This document shows, piece by piece, positions 22,665 through 35,157 of a DNA stretch of 64,000 bases. The stretch is from contig JAALGH010000022.1 of assembly GCA_011800155.1 (NCBI GenBank), positions 1 to 64,000 of the forward strand, read 5' to 3'. Position 1 is the first letter of the stretch, and each line of letters opens with the position of its first letter. The notes under the pieces were generated by a model. That model ran no database searches. It had not been told where the DNA came from and worked only from the letters and a program-made list of their open reading frames with translations. The position numbers and the translations under genes were made by a program. Origin of the DNA: Flammulina velutipes (taxonomy: Eukaryota > Basidiomycota > Agaricomycetes > Agaricales > Physalacriaceae).

Positions 22665-25600
22665 TCACCCGACACTATCGCGGATCCTATGTAGCCTCTT
22701 GAAAAATACATCTCCCAGTTGTTTTGGGTCCTTTCTCGAGTAGAAAGGGATCACTCTAAACTGGGCTATCTTATCTTTCAATATCGAGCCGTCCAATTCA
22801 CACAGTACGTAGTTCCCAGCCGTGGTTTGAGAAATAACAGTGTATGGACCCATGAATCTTTCTTTGAACTTTGAATTTAATTCGTCTTCGATGCGCGTAT
22901 TGCGCACCAGTACTAGTTCACCTGTTTTGAACTTGTACTTTGGAATTCTATTCTTATGTTCTTCCATGAATCTTTCCGCTGCTCTTTTCTTGGCTTCAGT
23001 TACACATTGTTTCATTTTCTTTACGTCTTCTTTGTGCTTTATCAACTGAGTTGCTCGATACGCTATCAAGTCGGAGTGTGAAATCAATGTATCTGGAATA
23101 TCTACAAGCCAGGTGGCTTCTTCAATATCAAGTGGTAACACTGGTTCACATCCTGTTACTGCGTAAAACGGTGAATGACCCAAAGTCCTTTTAACCGTTA
23201 TCCTTTCGGCCCATAGTACTTCATGTAAGAAAGTGGGCCATTCTTCTGGATGGCCTTTGCACACTTTAAACAATGAGTGTCTAATGTCACAGTGCCCTCT
23301 TTCCACTTTTCCATTGGCCTGTTTGTTGTAGGGAGTGATTAGAATCCCTTTAACACCATACTTAGCCTCGATATGGACCATTGCCTTCTTGATAGCGGGT
23401 CCGTTATCGGTGACTATCTGCTTTATACAACCCCATCTACACAATATGTCTTCGAAAATCCAATCTCCTAAGGTCTCGGCATTTTCGTTGATTAACGCTC
23501 TGGCCTCTGGCCATCCAGTCAATCCACATCGTGCTACTGTGACTGCATTATTAGGGTTTAAAAGTTAGGTCGGGTCGGGTTATAGACCCACTTTTCACTC
23601 TAACCTAACCTTAACTAGTTAGTCGAAAGTCCAGATTTGCTCTAACCTCTAACCTTAACTAGTCGTAAATTCTAACCAGTTACTGAGAGGGCAGTTATAA
23701 CCAGTCATGACCAGTTATAACTTTTTTAGGTTATAACTAGTTAGTGACTAGCTATAACTAGTTATTTTGGTCGAATATGAAGCAAAGTAAGTGTAATGTA
23801 TAAGATTAGTTGATAGAAGTAAAGTATCAGTTAGTTATTGTCTTGTATATGATCATATATTAAAGTTAATAGCTGAAAATATTTTGTAACTACTTGATCT
23901 TAACTAAATCAGATGGAAAATTATGATTTATAACTTATTTAACCAGTTTAAACTCAGTTATAGTCAGTCATAACCCCAAAAGGTTATAACCAGTCATAAC
24001 CAGTCATTTGCCAGTTAGTCACTTTTCAGGAAAAGGTCTAACTGCTAACCTTAACTAGTTACAATTTCTAACCAGTTAAAATTCTGAACAGTTAGATAGC
24101 AGTTAAGTTAGGTCGAGTTACAGATTTTAACCAGTTGGACTAACCTAACTTTTAAACCCTATGCATTATATCCTGAGTACTTCTTTCGAGCTCCAGTGCC
24201 GCCAGAAGTCGGCATTCTGAAGGTGTCTACAAACGCCGTTTCATAGATCCCTGGTGTTGGAGTTATAGTTGGTTCTTTGTGTATCTTCATCTTCTGTCTC
24301 TTTTGACAGAGTACACACGTTTTCACGAACCAGTTAATGTCTGTATCCATTCCTGGCCACCAGAATCTTTTCCCGACAAGTTTGCGGACGGAAAATTGAC
24401 CTTTGTGCCCATGCTTGTCGTGTATGACTTGTACCACTGACAGTCTTTTGCCTAGTAGGAGGACTCTCCAGTGTTTTCCTTCTGCATTCTTTTTGTATAA
24501 CTTGTCACCAGCTACAAAGAATTCCTTATCACTGAAGTCCCTAAGGGTTTGAAGTTGTCGATCCGCTAAGATAGCGGGTGTATAATTCTCATCCTTCAAG
24601 TAGGGTTCTACATGTGGTAGTAAGGTTTCCCATAGCTGCTCCCTAGTTGATCGTTCTAGTTCAGGGAACTCGTCGATAGCTACCCATTTTTCTAAGTCCT
24701 CCACTGCCATAGCGGCTAGTTGAGTGACTCTGTACTCCTCCTCGACTTCTGTCGGGCTTTCTTCTACTAAGTCCTCCTGGTTCTCTTCTGGTTTGCTAAC
24801 TTCGAAGAGATATCCAGTCCTAGTATCTATATTGTCTTTGAAGTCTTCGAAGGGTAAAGGTTTGTCTTCCTCCGCTAAGTTAGCGGGTTCCTCATATTTG
24901 AAGGTTGATAGCTCCTCCTCGTACTCGTCCCCTGGTGGACTTGGGATGATCACATTGTTTGGCGATGCTACCCTTCTACTGAGTCCGTCTGGTCCATGTA
25001 CTTTCCCAGGTACGTGTACTAGGGTGAAGTGGAACATCAAGATTTCTTCTGCCCCGCGTTGTAGATTCCCATTGGTTAGGGAGTCTATGTTGGACAACAT
25101 TCCTTTAATGTACTTCGCATCGACTTCAATTTTCAATTTCCTGCATCCAAGTAAATAATACTTGCAAGCCATTAACGCACGGTGCAGACCAAATAACTCC
25201 CACTTTGATTGCGAGTACCTGGCTTCCCGCTCGTCCAAGGTTATGGATAAGAACTTAGCAAAATAGCGTTTCTTAGGGTCTTCTGGATCCTCTTGGGATA
25301 GATAAAACCCGACCGCCATGTAAGAGGTATCGACCGACAAGATAACAGGTGTTGGCCAGTCATAATTCAGTAGTTTCAACATGGGGCTTGTTTCCAACGC
25401 TCTTTTAAGTGCATCCATTGACGCTTGTTCTTCCTCTCCCCAGACGAATGGTACTCCATCTCTGGTGAGCCTAGTCATTGCCAATGCTTTCTTTGAATAA
25501 TCCTTGACAAAAGTTCGAAATACTCCCGCTGTCCCGAGAAATGAGCGGACATCTCTTAGACATTCGCACGGCAACCAGTCTGAGATGACTTTTACTCTAT

Positions 25601-26987
25601 CTTCAGCTGGTTTCTGTCCTTCATAACAACAAGTGTGTCCGACTACTACTGTTTCATTGGCACAGATTATTGCTTTGTGTCCTGAGAAAGTTCCACCCGA
25701 ATATTTCATTCTTTGTATAATTCTATTCATATTCACCATGTGTTCCCATACAAAACGGCGAATTCCTGGGTTTTCTGGAATGGTTTCGAAGTTCCCTTCC
25801 TTGTCCTGATACCTAGTGGCGGGTCCTCTTACAGGAACATCGTCAATATAGGGCCGTGTATATGTCGGGATTTCATCTTTGAGAATATGCGTGACATCTT
25901 CATGGAATATTGGAACTGAGTTCGTCCAACCCATGGGTAATGTCTTCAATCGCAAGGCCCCGTAGGGCGTCGAGAAGGTAGTCATGTCTCTCGATTTTTC
26001 TGACAAGTGGCGCTCATCATACCCTACATACAGGTCCAAAGTTCCTCCACAGGCTCTTCCTGCGAATGCCTCCGCTAACTCTTCGGTAGCGGGTGGTAGA
26101 CCAGAATGCGCTATGGTGACGGCATTTAGTGGCTCCAAACTATGTACTAGTCGAAGTTTCTTGCCGTCCTTCTTTACCACGCAAAACCATCTCGAGCGAT
26201 ATGAGGAGTTCGAAGGCTGATATACGCCTGAGTCTAGCTTATTTTTGATGATAGCGCAGACTTCATTAAAAATCCCTGGTGGGATTTTAATGTTCTTCAA
26301 TACCCATGGTACATGTGGTATTACTGGCATATCTACAGGTGGAAAGAAGTCCTCTCGAAACCTTCCTTTCTCTGTCTCTTCCCAGGCAAAGCCTTGGTTC
26401 TGTTTACACATCAAGTCGTCAATCAAGTTCCTTTCCTGAGGCCACAGAAAATCCCCGACATGGTCTCTTTGGACTTGTTCACGTCGTTCTTCTGTGTATC
26501 TTCCCGTCGGAGTGAAGCTTGGCGAGTTGGGATTTAACTCCAACATGCCTTCGAGTGGATCCCCGACAATATTGCGGATGATCCTGAACTCTTCGGGTAA
26601 GGTTCCCAAGTGGGGTTTGACTTTCAACGCGACTGGTTTGTATTTCTTAGTGGCTAAGACCTGTCTGGGAATTGATTCCCGTTTTCTTGAATCTAAATAC
26701 TCTTGCTGTAAGAGAGTGAGTTCCCTCTGCGGGATGCTAACTGTCAAGTTCTGAGGTATTTTCTCAAGTCCTCGAGGGACTGAGTCGACCAAGTTCACTG
26801 TTACTGGCTGATATTGTTTGACCTCCTCTAAAGTCCAATCTGAGTCTAGTCGGACTTGTGGTAACAAGACCCGACTTCCTGGCGGGTGGTCCGAAGTGGA
26901 CATACCCGATGCTGTTCCATAACGAAACCCGTTCCGCAATACTTTAGCGGCCTTGTTAACACCATCGGAGGATTGAGACAAGTACAA
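22665..26987 (-). pseudogene. pol: Ty3/Gypsy pol (RT-RNase H-integrase), split by MITE
   Basis: On the minus strand, 26987 to 24170 encodes reverse transcriptase and RNase H. Motifs include the FCVVKKDGK block, a FSTPYGALRLKTLPMGW block, catalytic YIDD near 25840, and a SVDTSY RNase H aspartate. These are followed by an integrase HHCC zinc finger (H...H...CVLC) and the first catalytic Asp (FVDTF). The frame is then interrupted by a 610-bp MITE at 23552-24161. It resumes at 23543 with the VTDNGP and KVERGH motifs, supplying the second Asp and the Glu, and stops at 22665. Removing the MITE and one 8-bp duplication would restore continuity at that junction. There is no chromodomain, and no gag, protease or LTR adjoins. 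Several CCCGCTA/TAGCGG palindromes lie in frame (24563, 24872, 26072). Confidence 0.88.
23552..24161. mobile_element. hAT-like MITE in pol, left arm
   Basis: The 610-bp AT-rich element has perfect 19-bp terminal inverted repeats starting TAGGGTTTAAAAGTTAGGT. It is flanked by the 8-bp direct repeat TGCATTAT at 23544-23551 and 24162-24169. The inside is full of TAACCAGTTATAAC/GGTTATAACT variants. An 8-bp duplication points to a hAT-type transposase. No coding capacity. Confidence 0.92.
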
Positions 26988-27355
26988 GCTTGTTAGTGCT
27001 TGACTGTCAAACGTCTGTCTTCACTTTGGTGATACTCCGCTTCCATAGCGGGTCCGCTGCCTGAGTCTAATTCAGACATTTGTTGAATGTTAACTTTAAC
27101 ATTCTTTGCTTTGAGATTCTCTAGCAAATCCTTCTGCCAGGCTTCATTCGTGGCTAGAAGTTCTTCCGGAAGTAGTGTCTTCCAAAGGGATCTCCAACCC
27201 GGGTTTCTGAGTAGGAGGTCCTTGAGCTTTGAAATGCGCTGATAGCTTTTGTGCTTTTCCTGCTCCTTTGGAGTACTATTCTCTTCCTTTGGAGGAGCAT
27301 TCTCTGCTTCCTCTACAGAAACCGCCGGAATAGCGGGTCCCGCTAAGAAACGGCC
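25027..27355. other. Spacer between the inverted arms
   Basis: The 2329-bp spacer is the 5' part of the left pol copy plus about 370 bp upstream of it. The upstream part (26993-27350, minus) carries an open frame with an acidic/Lys-rich helical sequence (ISKLKDLLLRNPGW) and in-frame palindromes at 27037 and 27321. At 27355/27356 it joins abruptly to the truncated inverted pol copy. Confidence 0.85.
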
Positions 27356-29717
27356 CACCCTAGTACACGTACCTGGGAAAGTACATGGACCAGACGGACT
27401 CAGTAGAAGGGTAGCATCGCCAAACAATGTGATCATCCCAAGTCCACCAGGGGACGAGTACGAGGAGGAGCTATCAACCTTCAAATATGAGGAACCCGCT
27501 AACTTAGCGGAGGAAGACAAACCTTTACCCTTCGAAGACTTCAAAGACAATATAGATACTAGGACTGGATATCTCTTCGAAGTTAGCAAACCAGAAGAGA
27601 ACCAGGAGGACTTAGTAGAAGAAAGCCCGACAGAAGTCGAGGAGGAGTACAGAGTCACTCAACTAGCCGCTATGGCAGTGGAGGACTTAGAAAAATGGGT
27701 AGCTATCGACGAGTTCCCTGAACTAGAACGATCAACTAGGGAGCAGCTATGGGAAACCTTACTACCACATGTAGAACCCTACTTGAAGGATGAGAATTAT
27801 ACACCCGCTATCTTAGCGGATCGACAACTTCAAACCCTTAGGGACTTCAGTGATAAGGAATTCTTTGTAGCTGGTGACAAGTTATACAAAAAGAATGCAG
27901 AAGGAAAACACTGGAGAGTCCTCCTACTAGGCAAAAGACTGTCAGTGGTACAAGTCATACACGACAAGCATGGGCACAAAGGTCAATTTTCCGTCCGCAA
28001 ACTTGTCGGGAAAAGATTCTGGTGGCCAGGAATGGATACAGACATTAACTGGTTCGTGAAAACGTGTGTACTCTGTCAAAAGAGACAGAAGATGAAGATA
28101 CACAAAGAACCAACTATAACTCCAACACCAGGGATCTATGAAACGGCGTTTGTAGACACCTTCAGAATGCCGACTTCTGGCGGCACTGGAGCTCGAAAGA
28201 AGTACTCAGGATATAATGCATAGGGTTTAAAAGTTAGGTTAGTCCAACTGGTTAAAATCTGTAACTCGACCTAACTTAACTGCTATCTAACTGTTCAGAA
28301 TTTTAACTGGTTAGAAATTGTAACTAGTTAAGGTTAGCAGTTAGACCTTTTCCTGAAAAGTGACTAACTGGCAAATGACTGGTTATGACTGGTTATAACC
28401 TTTTGGGGTTATGACTGACTATAACTGAGTTTAAACTGGTTAAATAAGTTATAAATCATAATTTTCCATCTGATTTAGTTAAGATCAAGTAGTTACAAAA
28501 TATTTTCAGCTATTAACTTTAATATATGATCATATACAAGACAATAACTAACTGATACTTTACTTCTATCAACTAATCTTATACATTACACTTACTTTGC
28601 TTCATATTCGACCAAAATAACTAGTTATAGCTAGTCACTAACTAGTTATAACCTAAAAAAGTTATAACTGGTCATGACTGGTTATAACTGCCCTCTCAGT
28701 AACTGGTTAGAATTTACGACTAGTTAAGGTTAGAGGTTAGAGCAAATCTGGACTTTCGACTAACTAGTTAAGGTTAGGTTAGAGTGAAAAGTGGGTCTAT
28801 AACCCGACCCGACCTAACTTTTAAACCCTAATAATGCAGTCACAGTAGCACGATGTGGATTGACTGGATGGCCAGAGGCCAGAGCGTTAATCAACGAAAA
28901 TGCCGAGACCTTAGGAGATTGGATTTTCGAAGACATATTGTGTAGATGGGGTTGTATAAAGCAGATAGTCACCGATAACGGACCCGCTATCAAGAAGGCA
29001 ATGGTCCATATCGAGGCTAAGTATGGTGTTAAAGGGATTCTAATCACTCCCTACAACAAACAGGCCAATGGAAAAGTGGAAAGAGGGCACTGTGACATTA
29101 GACACTCATTGTTTAAAGTGTGCAAAGGCCATCCAGAAGAATGGCCCACTTTCTTACATGAAGTACTATGGGCCGAAAGGATAACGGTTAAAAGGACTTT
29201 GGGTCATTCACCGTTTTACGCAGTAACAGGATGTGAACCAGTGTTACCACTTGATATTGAAGAAGCCACCTGGCTTGTAGATATTCCAGATACATTGATT
29301 TCACACTCCGACTTGATAGCGTATCGAGCAACTCAGTTGATAAAGCACAAAGAAGACGTAAAGAAAATGAAACAATGTGTAACTGAAGCCAAGAAAAGAG
29401 CAGCGGAAAGATTCATGGAAGAACATAAGAATAGAATTCCAAAGTACAAGTTCAAAACAGGTGAACTAGTACTGGTGCGCAATACGCGCATCGAAGACGA
29501 ATTAAATTCAAAGTTCAAAGAAAGATTCATGGGTCCATACACTGTTATTTCTCAAACCACGGCTGGGAACTACGTACTGTGTGAATTGGACGGCTCGATA
29601 TTGAAAGATAAGATAGCCCAGTTTAGAGTGATCCCTTTCTACTCGAGAAAGGACCCAAAACAACTGGGAGATGTATTTTTCAAGAGGCTACATAGGATCC
29701 GCGATAGTGTCGGGTGA
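27356..29717 (+). pseudogene. pol: Ty3/Gypsy pol, 5'-truncated inverted copy
   Basis: The copy begins within the RNase H/tether region (VHVPGKVHG) and lacks the whole reverse transcriptase. It retains the integrase zinc finger and the DDE core, again split by the same MITE (28221-28830), and ends at 29717. It matches the left copy wherever compared. Confidence 0.9.
28221..28830. mobile_element. hAT-like MITE in pol, right arm
   Basis: Mirror copy of 23552-24161 with the same termini and duplication (ATAATGCA on this strand). Its presence in both arms dates the insertion before the arms were duplicated. Confidence 0.92.
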
Positions 29718-30135
29718 GTACTCGACTTGGTAAATAAAACTACGTAGGGAACAGATGGTGCGGACACCATCTATTTTTCTTGGTAGGGGATATAGAGGTG
29801 TTATATAGGCCAAAATTTTAAATTTTGTTAAGATTTATCGTCAGCCGCCTATGTAGCGGGCAGTCAGAACACCCGCCAACATAGCGGGTGGAAATCGGAA
29901 ATCGGCACGAGTCATGTGGAAGGCACGTGACCAGTCACGTGACGAAACACATCCAAAACCAATAAAACGGAAGACAGGTTGACAGATATAACAGTGCTGA
30001 AGGGCAAAAAGGGGCAAGCATGGATAGAGCAAGCCAGAGGAAAAGAAAATTAAGCTCAGGAAGTTGATGAGACTTGTGGGAACCGAAATAGTCGGAAGCG
30101 AGCAAGGAACAGAGAGACATCAATAGCAACCCAAA
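29718..30135 (+). promoter_or_regulatory. Upstream region of gene C, right copy
   Basis: Mirror of 22247-22664: paired CACGTG at 29924-29942, two CCCGCTA-type hairpins at 29844-29889, and the TTATATAGG near 29802. Confidence 0.4.
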
Positions 30136-32364
30136 ATGGGAAAGAGTAACTCCGAATCGGATGTTATGATCGACGATCCATTAAACACCGGTCCGGACCC
30201 TGGTAGTGTGAGAAAGAAAGAACTTCAATATTTCTTTCCTTCAACCACCACTAGGCTACGCTACGCTATGTCCGCACCAACCTCGCCCACACCGGAACCT
30301 GCAACCAATGTCTCGTCGCCGCCTTTGTCTCCCGCCTCAATGGCGCCTGCCGCTAGCCCGCCTCCGCTACCGCCACGAGCACCGGCGAACGAGGGATCTC
30401 TGGAAAGAACAATGGTGGTCTGGCAAGCACGACCACCACCTGCTGCACCAACTCCTGCTTCAGCCCTACCCCCACCTAGGTACTCTCCTCCGCCCTGGCT
30501 ACGTTCCCTACCGCCAACCCCGACTCGCAAGAATCAAGAGGTAGGAACCTCGTCTAGGCGCCGGAAGACCGAGGCACCACGAGTCGCAGGCTTGTTGGGG
30601 GAAGCAGTGTCCGGCAGGGCAACACTGGTTGACACGTCGGCAACGCGTCGACCATCCCCAACGAACGCTGAGGACTCGGGGGACCTCGAGGAAAGGGGAT
30701 CCAAGGTGCAAAACGCGTCCTTGGATTCGCCAAGGGAGGACCAGCAGGAGACGCTGGGATCTCAGGTGGCCGTGGCCACGCTACTTACGGAGGAAGATGA
30801 GGAGGAAGAAGAGGATGAAGAGGTGGACGAACTGGAGTCGTCTCCACCCCCATGTCCTCGGACAAGGGAAAAGGAGACGGAACCCACGGGAGGTGAACCT
30901 CCTGTGGATTCCAACCGCAGCGATAGCTTGACCTTCGCTGAGGTTGACTTTGCAAGGGCCATGCCTCCCCCGGTTCCGCAGTCGCCACCTCGACTGCCTC
31001 TTCGATTGGAGACGCCACCTCCACCATCGCCGTCTCTCCGATTAGAGACCCTCTTCGGACAGCCGTGGTTCCCGGCCCCCGTGCCACCGCCTTCGCCTCG
31101 ACCTTGGTTGGAGACGACACCACCACCGCCGCTCGTCCAAATCCATACAACCCCACCTCCTCCGACATTTACGCCCACGCCTCCCCCACCATCACCGGCC
31201 GTCTCAAACATTGCTAGGCCGGGCCAGCAAAAACCCAAGTCCCACAAAAGACGAAGGGAAAAGCCAATCCAAGGGGATACTTCGAGGAGGAAGACTTGGG
31301 GACCAGCAATCCTCAAGCCTGTCTCCACGGGCCCGCCACCTTCGAGAGACGACGATGAATGGGAAGGTCAGGCACCTGTAGAAAGAAGAGAAGAGTCAGA
31401 CGAGTCAGAGCCGCCGAGGAAAAGGCGACGACTCACCAAACTGAAGGCAAAAAGAGGAGCTCTGGAGACGAAGGAAGCGGAAGGCGACGACTTGGCGGGA
31501 CCGTCTAAGTCGCCGAGGAACCATCGGCTGGAAAAGCTGAGAAAAGAGAAGGCCAAGTCGAGGCCTGGAAAAGCAAAGGCCAAGGTAAGAGTTGAGCTCG
31601 TTGGAACCAACGAAGCAAACTGACCTTGAAAAATAAAGGAGCTCACGGCTGAGGAGAGGGACTTAGCCGCCCAGAGGAAGGCTCGAGCCGAGGCTCGAGC
31701 AGAAAGGAAGAAACTCGACGAGTTGGCAGGTTCGCAAACACCAAGCCCATCGAAACCTCGAGGAAGGACTCAAGTGTCCGCGCCCGTCGCCTCGTCATCC
31801 AAGAGGAGACTGGAGGACGACCACCAGGTGCCCGTCAAGCGCAAGTGAAAGCTGCGCACCATCAAGTTCAACGCCCTCCGTCGACGACCAGTGCTCCCCG
31901 AGCGTCCCAAGACGGACCCACTACACGACATGCAAATATTGTGTAGGCGGTGCTTCACCCGAGGGACCGAGTGCGAGTTCGTGGGTGCCAACATCAGCTG
32001 TGAAGAGTGCCACATAGGCAAGAAAAGGTGCGGCAAGCTGGACCCAGAGGACCCATGTCTCGACAAAGACGAAAACACGCTCCGCTTCGAGGCGCTGGAG
32101 GCAGATTTGAACGAGGCCCGGGCAAGGTTGACGACTCTCGAGGAGACCGTCAGCAACTCGGAGGCGGTCATCCCCAATCTCAAGGCAGCACTTGAGATCA
32201 TCCTGAAAGGTGGGGACACGGAGGAAATCTTGCGCGAGCTGGAGCGAGGACGGCCCGACAACGGCGACGACGATGAAGATGAAGAGGACCCGAAAGGCAA
32301 GGGTAAAGCCCGATCCCCCAACAAGTCGAAGGGAAAGGACAAAGGCAAAGGGAAAGAGAAGTAG
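30136..32364 (+). pseudogene. Gene C, right copy
   Basis: Same sequence as the left copy on the opposite strand. The intron is 31585-31638 and the in-frame TGA is at 31846-31848. The Cys-rich module lies at about 31938-32035 and the Lys/Gly-rich tail ends at the stop at 32364. Confidence 0.55.
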
Positions 32365-32941
32365 GAACTTGGGCAGGCCCAAGTTCCATAGGACTCTAAA
32401 CAACGCAACTACTGGACGTTTTTTGTTACCTTACATTGGGACTTAGTACGGCAGAGTATGGACTGCAATATGTACTGTGTTTTCGTTGGGCGCCGGCGTC
32501 GACTTCTCTCCTTGGGCCTTCGGGCAAATATATTATATAGAACAACATATATATACAAATAAATGGCTTGTACAAACTTGGATAGAAGCGAGACTGAGAG
32601 TGCGAATCGCCGCCAAATGGTCGGACATCCAAGAAAGTATGAGAAAGGCAAGAAAACAGGCTGCGCCACACAAGGAATTGGCCCCGACCCGATAGCGGGT
32701 CGGGTCTTCGGACTCTAAGTGGTTCATTCAACAAATGCATTGAGTGAACTAGTAACAACTATAAGAGATAAGCGGGACGTCAAACCATATAAGTCAAGGG
32801 AAGACACCCGCAAACGAAGAAGTAAATAGGATCTAAGTGGAAAATTGAACTTAGAGAAATATGGAAGGACAAAATAGCTATTCAAAAGCGCCGCTATGAC
32901 TAGGGCATTGGAAATAAGAAACAAACAAGTCACGAAAGAAG

Positions 32942-34190
32942 TTAGAGAAAATCGGGAACACCCCAGTACTCGACACAGGACTCATCAGGATACTCGAGGG
33001 GAGCGCAAAAGCACATACGCTCACCACACTTGTTAAAATGTTTCTGCAATCAATACCAGGTCGTCAGCAAACAAAGGATGACTCGAGAAAAAGCTAAAGG
33101 CACCAACAAAGACCATAGAAGGTGGAGCTTGACTCTCCGCTTCGATAGCGGGTCCCGAAATAGGAGCGGCCGCTACCATAGCGGGTTCAGTCAAGACAGA
33201 CTGGGCCACCTCCACAGCGACTGGACTACCCATCCAAGTGATGGTGTGAGGAGGTGGAACAGAAGCCGAAGGAGCAATGGGATTGGTAGTTTCGTCGAAG
33301 TCACGATCCGTGGCTAACACGGGAGCGAAATCCAAGTGAGCAGCGAGACCCGTTGTGATAACGCGCTCGTACATGATAGGACGAGTGTCGCAGAAACGAG
33401 GGAATCGATTAACCGCTAAGAAGCGGGGCCACCAAAGGACAAGCGCCTGGTCGACGGGGGACAATTGAGCCAAAGGAAGGGGCAAGTTGTTCACTACATC
33501 GTAGTTGGCAACGATACCTCCCAAGGAGTCCTCAGCCCCAAGGTGAAAACCAAGGAGAACGGACGTCTGACAAGGATACATTAGACCTCCGACTGGAAAG
33601 CGGGTGAACCAAACGTACGGCGAAGTCACCCAATGCCTCTTCCATCATCTTAGCAAAATACCGCTCGGGATGATGGAAGCGGGCGGGGATGAGGTCTTCA
33701 AAGTGAAGACCATCGAGTACCACTGAACCCCGCCGCATCCCAAACCAGTTAGAAACAAGACGAAGGCAGCAGACATACAACAAAGCAATGTTGTAGGCCT
33801 GACCCGTCTTGAGGTCGGGATCTTCAATCTCCCAGATAGCCATCGAGCGAATCTATATCTAAGTCAGAACCAGGGAAACAGGGGACAGAAGACAAAACTC
33901 ACCAAACATTGAATCATAAAGCGCAAAGTGGGTGCGTCGAGCATCTTGCTCACACCCAAGGACAAGTCCTCAGTCGGGGAAGTATGAAAGGAAGAAAGAT
34001 CCAAGACGTTGAAAGGCGTGGCTACGATAGGAAAGCTAAACGTAGCACGGTACATCGACAAGGCCACAGCTAGACCCGCTTCAGCCTCTAAGAAACCGAC
34101 GGCTTGACGGGAAAAGCAGTCAGAAAGGCCTGGGAGAAAAGCAAGCTTGAAGTTGGTCCAGGGAGGGATTAACGCAAGATTCTGCTCCAT
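32942..34190 (-). CDS. Gene B, right copy, with promoter
   Basis: Same coding sequence and introns as 18192-19440. Here the original upstream region is present: a TTTATAAA box lies 30-40 bp before the ATG. If either copy is expressed from its own promoter, it is this one. Confidence 0.5.
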
Positions 34191-34207
34191 GTTGGATATG
34201 GATTTGA

Positions 34208-34339
34208 GAGGATGTTGCGAGTTTATAAAGGTGCGCGCCCGCTATACTATCGGGCCCCGCAATATCAAACGGATCCGCAACGGCCATCGAATGCAATGAG
34301 GCAAGGCCTTACCACACGGCTACGCTGAGTAGTATTGCC
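34208..34339 (-). promoter_or_regulatory. Promoter of gene B retained only in right arm
   Basis: 132 bp with no counterpart in the left arm. It has TTTATAAA on the minus strand at about 34221-34228 and an arm-type palindrome (CCCGCTATACTATCGGG, about 34238-34254). Confidence 0.55.
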
Positions 34340-34691
34340 ACCGAACGTTAACTTAGTGAGTCTTTTCAAGTTAACCTTTTCCCCCACATGAACTAAAAGA
34401 TACGCTGGTGGATTCGACAGCCACACCATAGCGGATGATCTTCCCCGGCTTCTTTCAGAACCCAAAAACGCTCCCATCGTGTCGTCTTCCGCCGATACTA
34501 CATTGATCATCCGTGATTTATTATAGTCTTCCTTGGTCGGCACTAATTGATCAAATTCCAGCCCAACTGTCACTACCTGTTGCTCCCTCATGCCTTGCCG
34601 CCGTCATAACCTATCTCAACATTTTCACCGATCCTTCAAACGACAATGCATTTACGCACAATCTATCACAACACATGAAGCTTGATGCTGT
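34340..34691 (+). pseudogene. MSH2: Duplicated MSH2 fragment
   Basis: It repeats 13307-13658 in the same orientation with a constant offset of 21033. It begins at CCGAACGTTAAC and ends at the same LTR junction (after AAGCTTGATGC). It encodes the DDLPRLLSEP to LSQHMKLDA part of MSH2 in a broken frame. Confidence 0.85.
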
Positions 34692-35157
34692 CACGAATCG
34701 CCTCTATTTTACTTCCTCCATCACGATCCCCGACCTCCCCGAGGGTGCGCCACACTCTCCCTCTTTCATGTGTTTGCCGCTCCGGACCGGGTCAGTCAGC
34801 CACACCGTGGGAATAGTGGTATGTGCCTGGCAAGTGGTCACGTGTTTTGCTAGGCACATACCACTTTACTCCCACGCTCCGGATTACATCATCAGATTGC
34901 ATCATTGGATTACTCATGAGCACACCATTATGGCTCATCGCAGCCACGGACTCTCTACTTATATATGCACGGCCTTTCTAGATATTTCCTTAGTTTGTCC
35001 TCTTCGTCTCTGCACTACTCGGACGTCCCAGTACTGTATCGAGCCAGGCTTTCTCATACACTCAATCTACTTCTATCTGCTTATCTTTCTCATCGCTCCC
35101 TCTGTCCAATCGCGACTTGGGTAGTTGTTTGGTTCACGCTGGACTCCATCCTTGACA
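34692..35157 (+). repeat. Solo Gypsy LTR in right arm
   Basis: Complete LTR from TGTCACGAATCG to CCTTGACA, with hairpin (about 34815-34865), TATA-like TTATATATG and the AGTTTGTCCT start. No internal sequence follows. No clear target duplication flanks it, which fits formation by recombination rather than a simple solo-LTR event. Confidence 0.85.

Larger units (their letters stand above)
15857..25026 (+). repeat. Left arm of giant inverted repeat
   Basis: Every position p from 18175 to 25026 has its reverse complement at 52382-p; from about 15963 to 18174 the partner lies at 53007-p; the outermost 100 bp pairs with 51009-51122. The inner arm looked identical wherever I compared it, with identical long reading frames. 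The outer 1-2 kb has substitutions, for example in gene A near 16010 and 16300. The arm contains genes A, B and C and the 3' part of pol. Confidence 0.9.
27356..34207 (-). repeat. Right arm of giant inverted repeat, inner block
   Basis: This is the reverse complement of 18175-25026 (paired coordinates sum to 52382). It carries the truncated pol, the MITE, gene C and gene B. Confidence 0.92.

Noticed and set aside
27249..27360. A fused reading frame across the arm-spacer joint
   Set aside because: It starts in antisense spacer sequence and enters pol at the rearrangement breakpoint, so it is a by-product of the joint.
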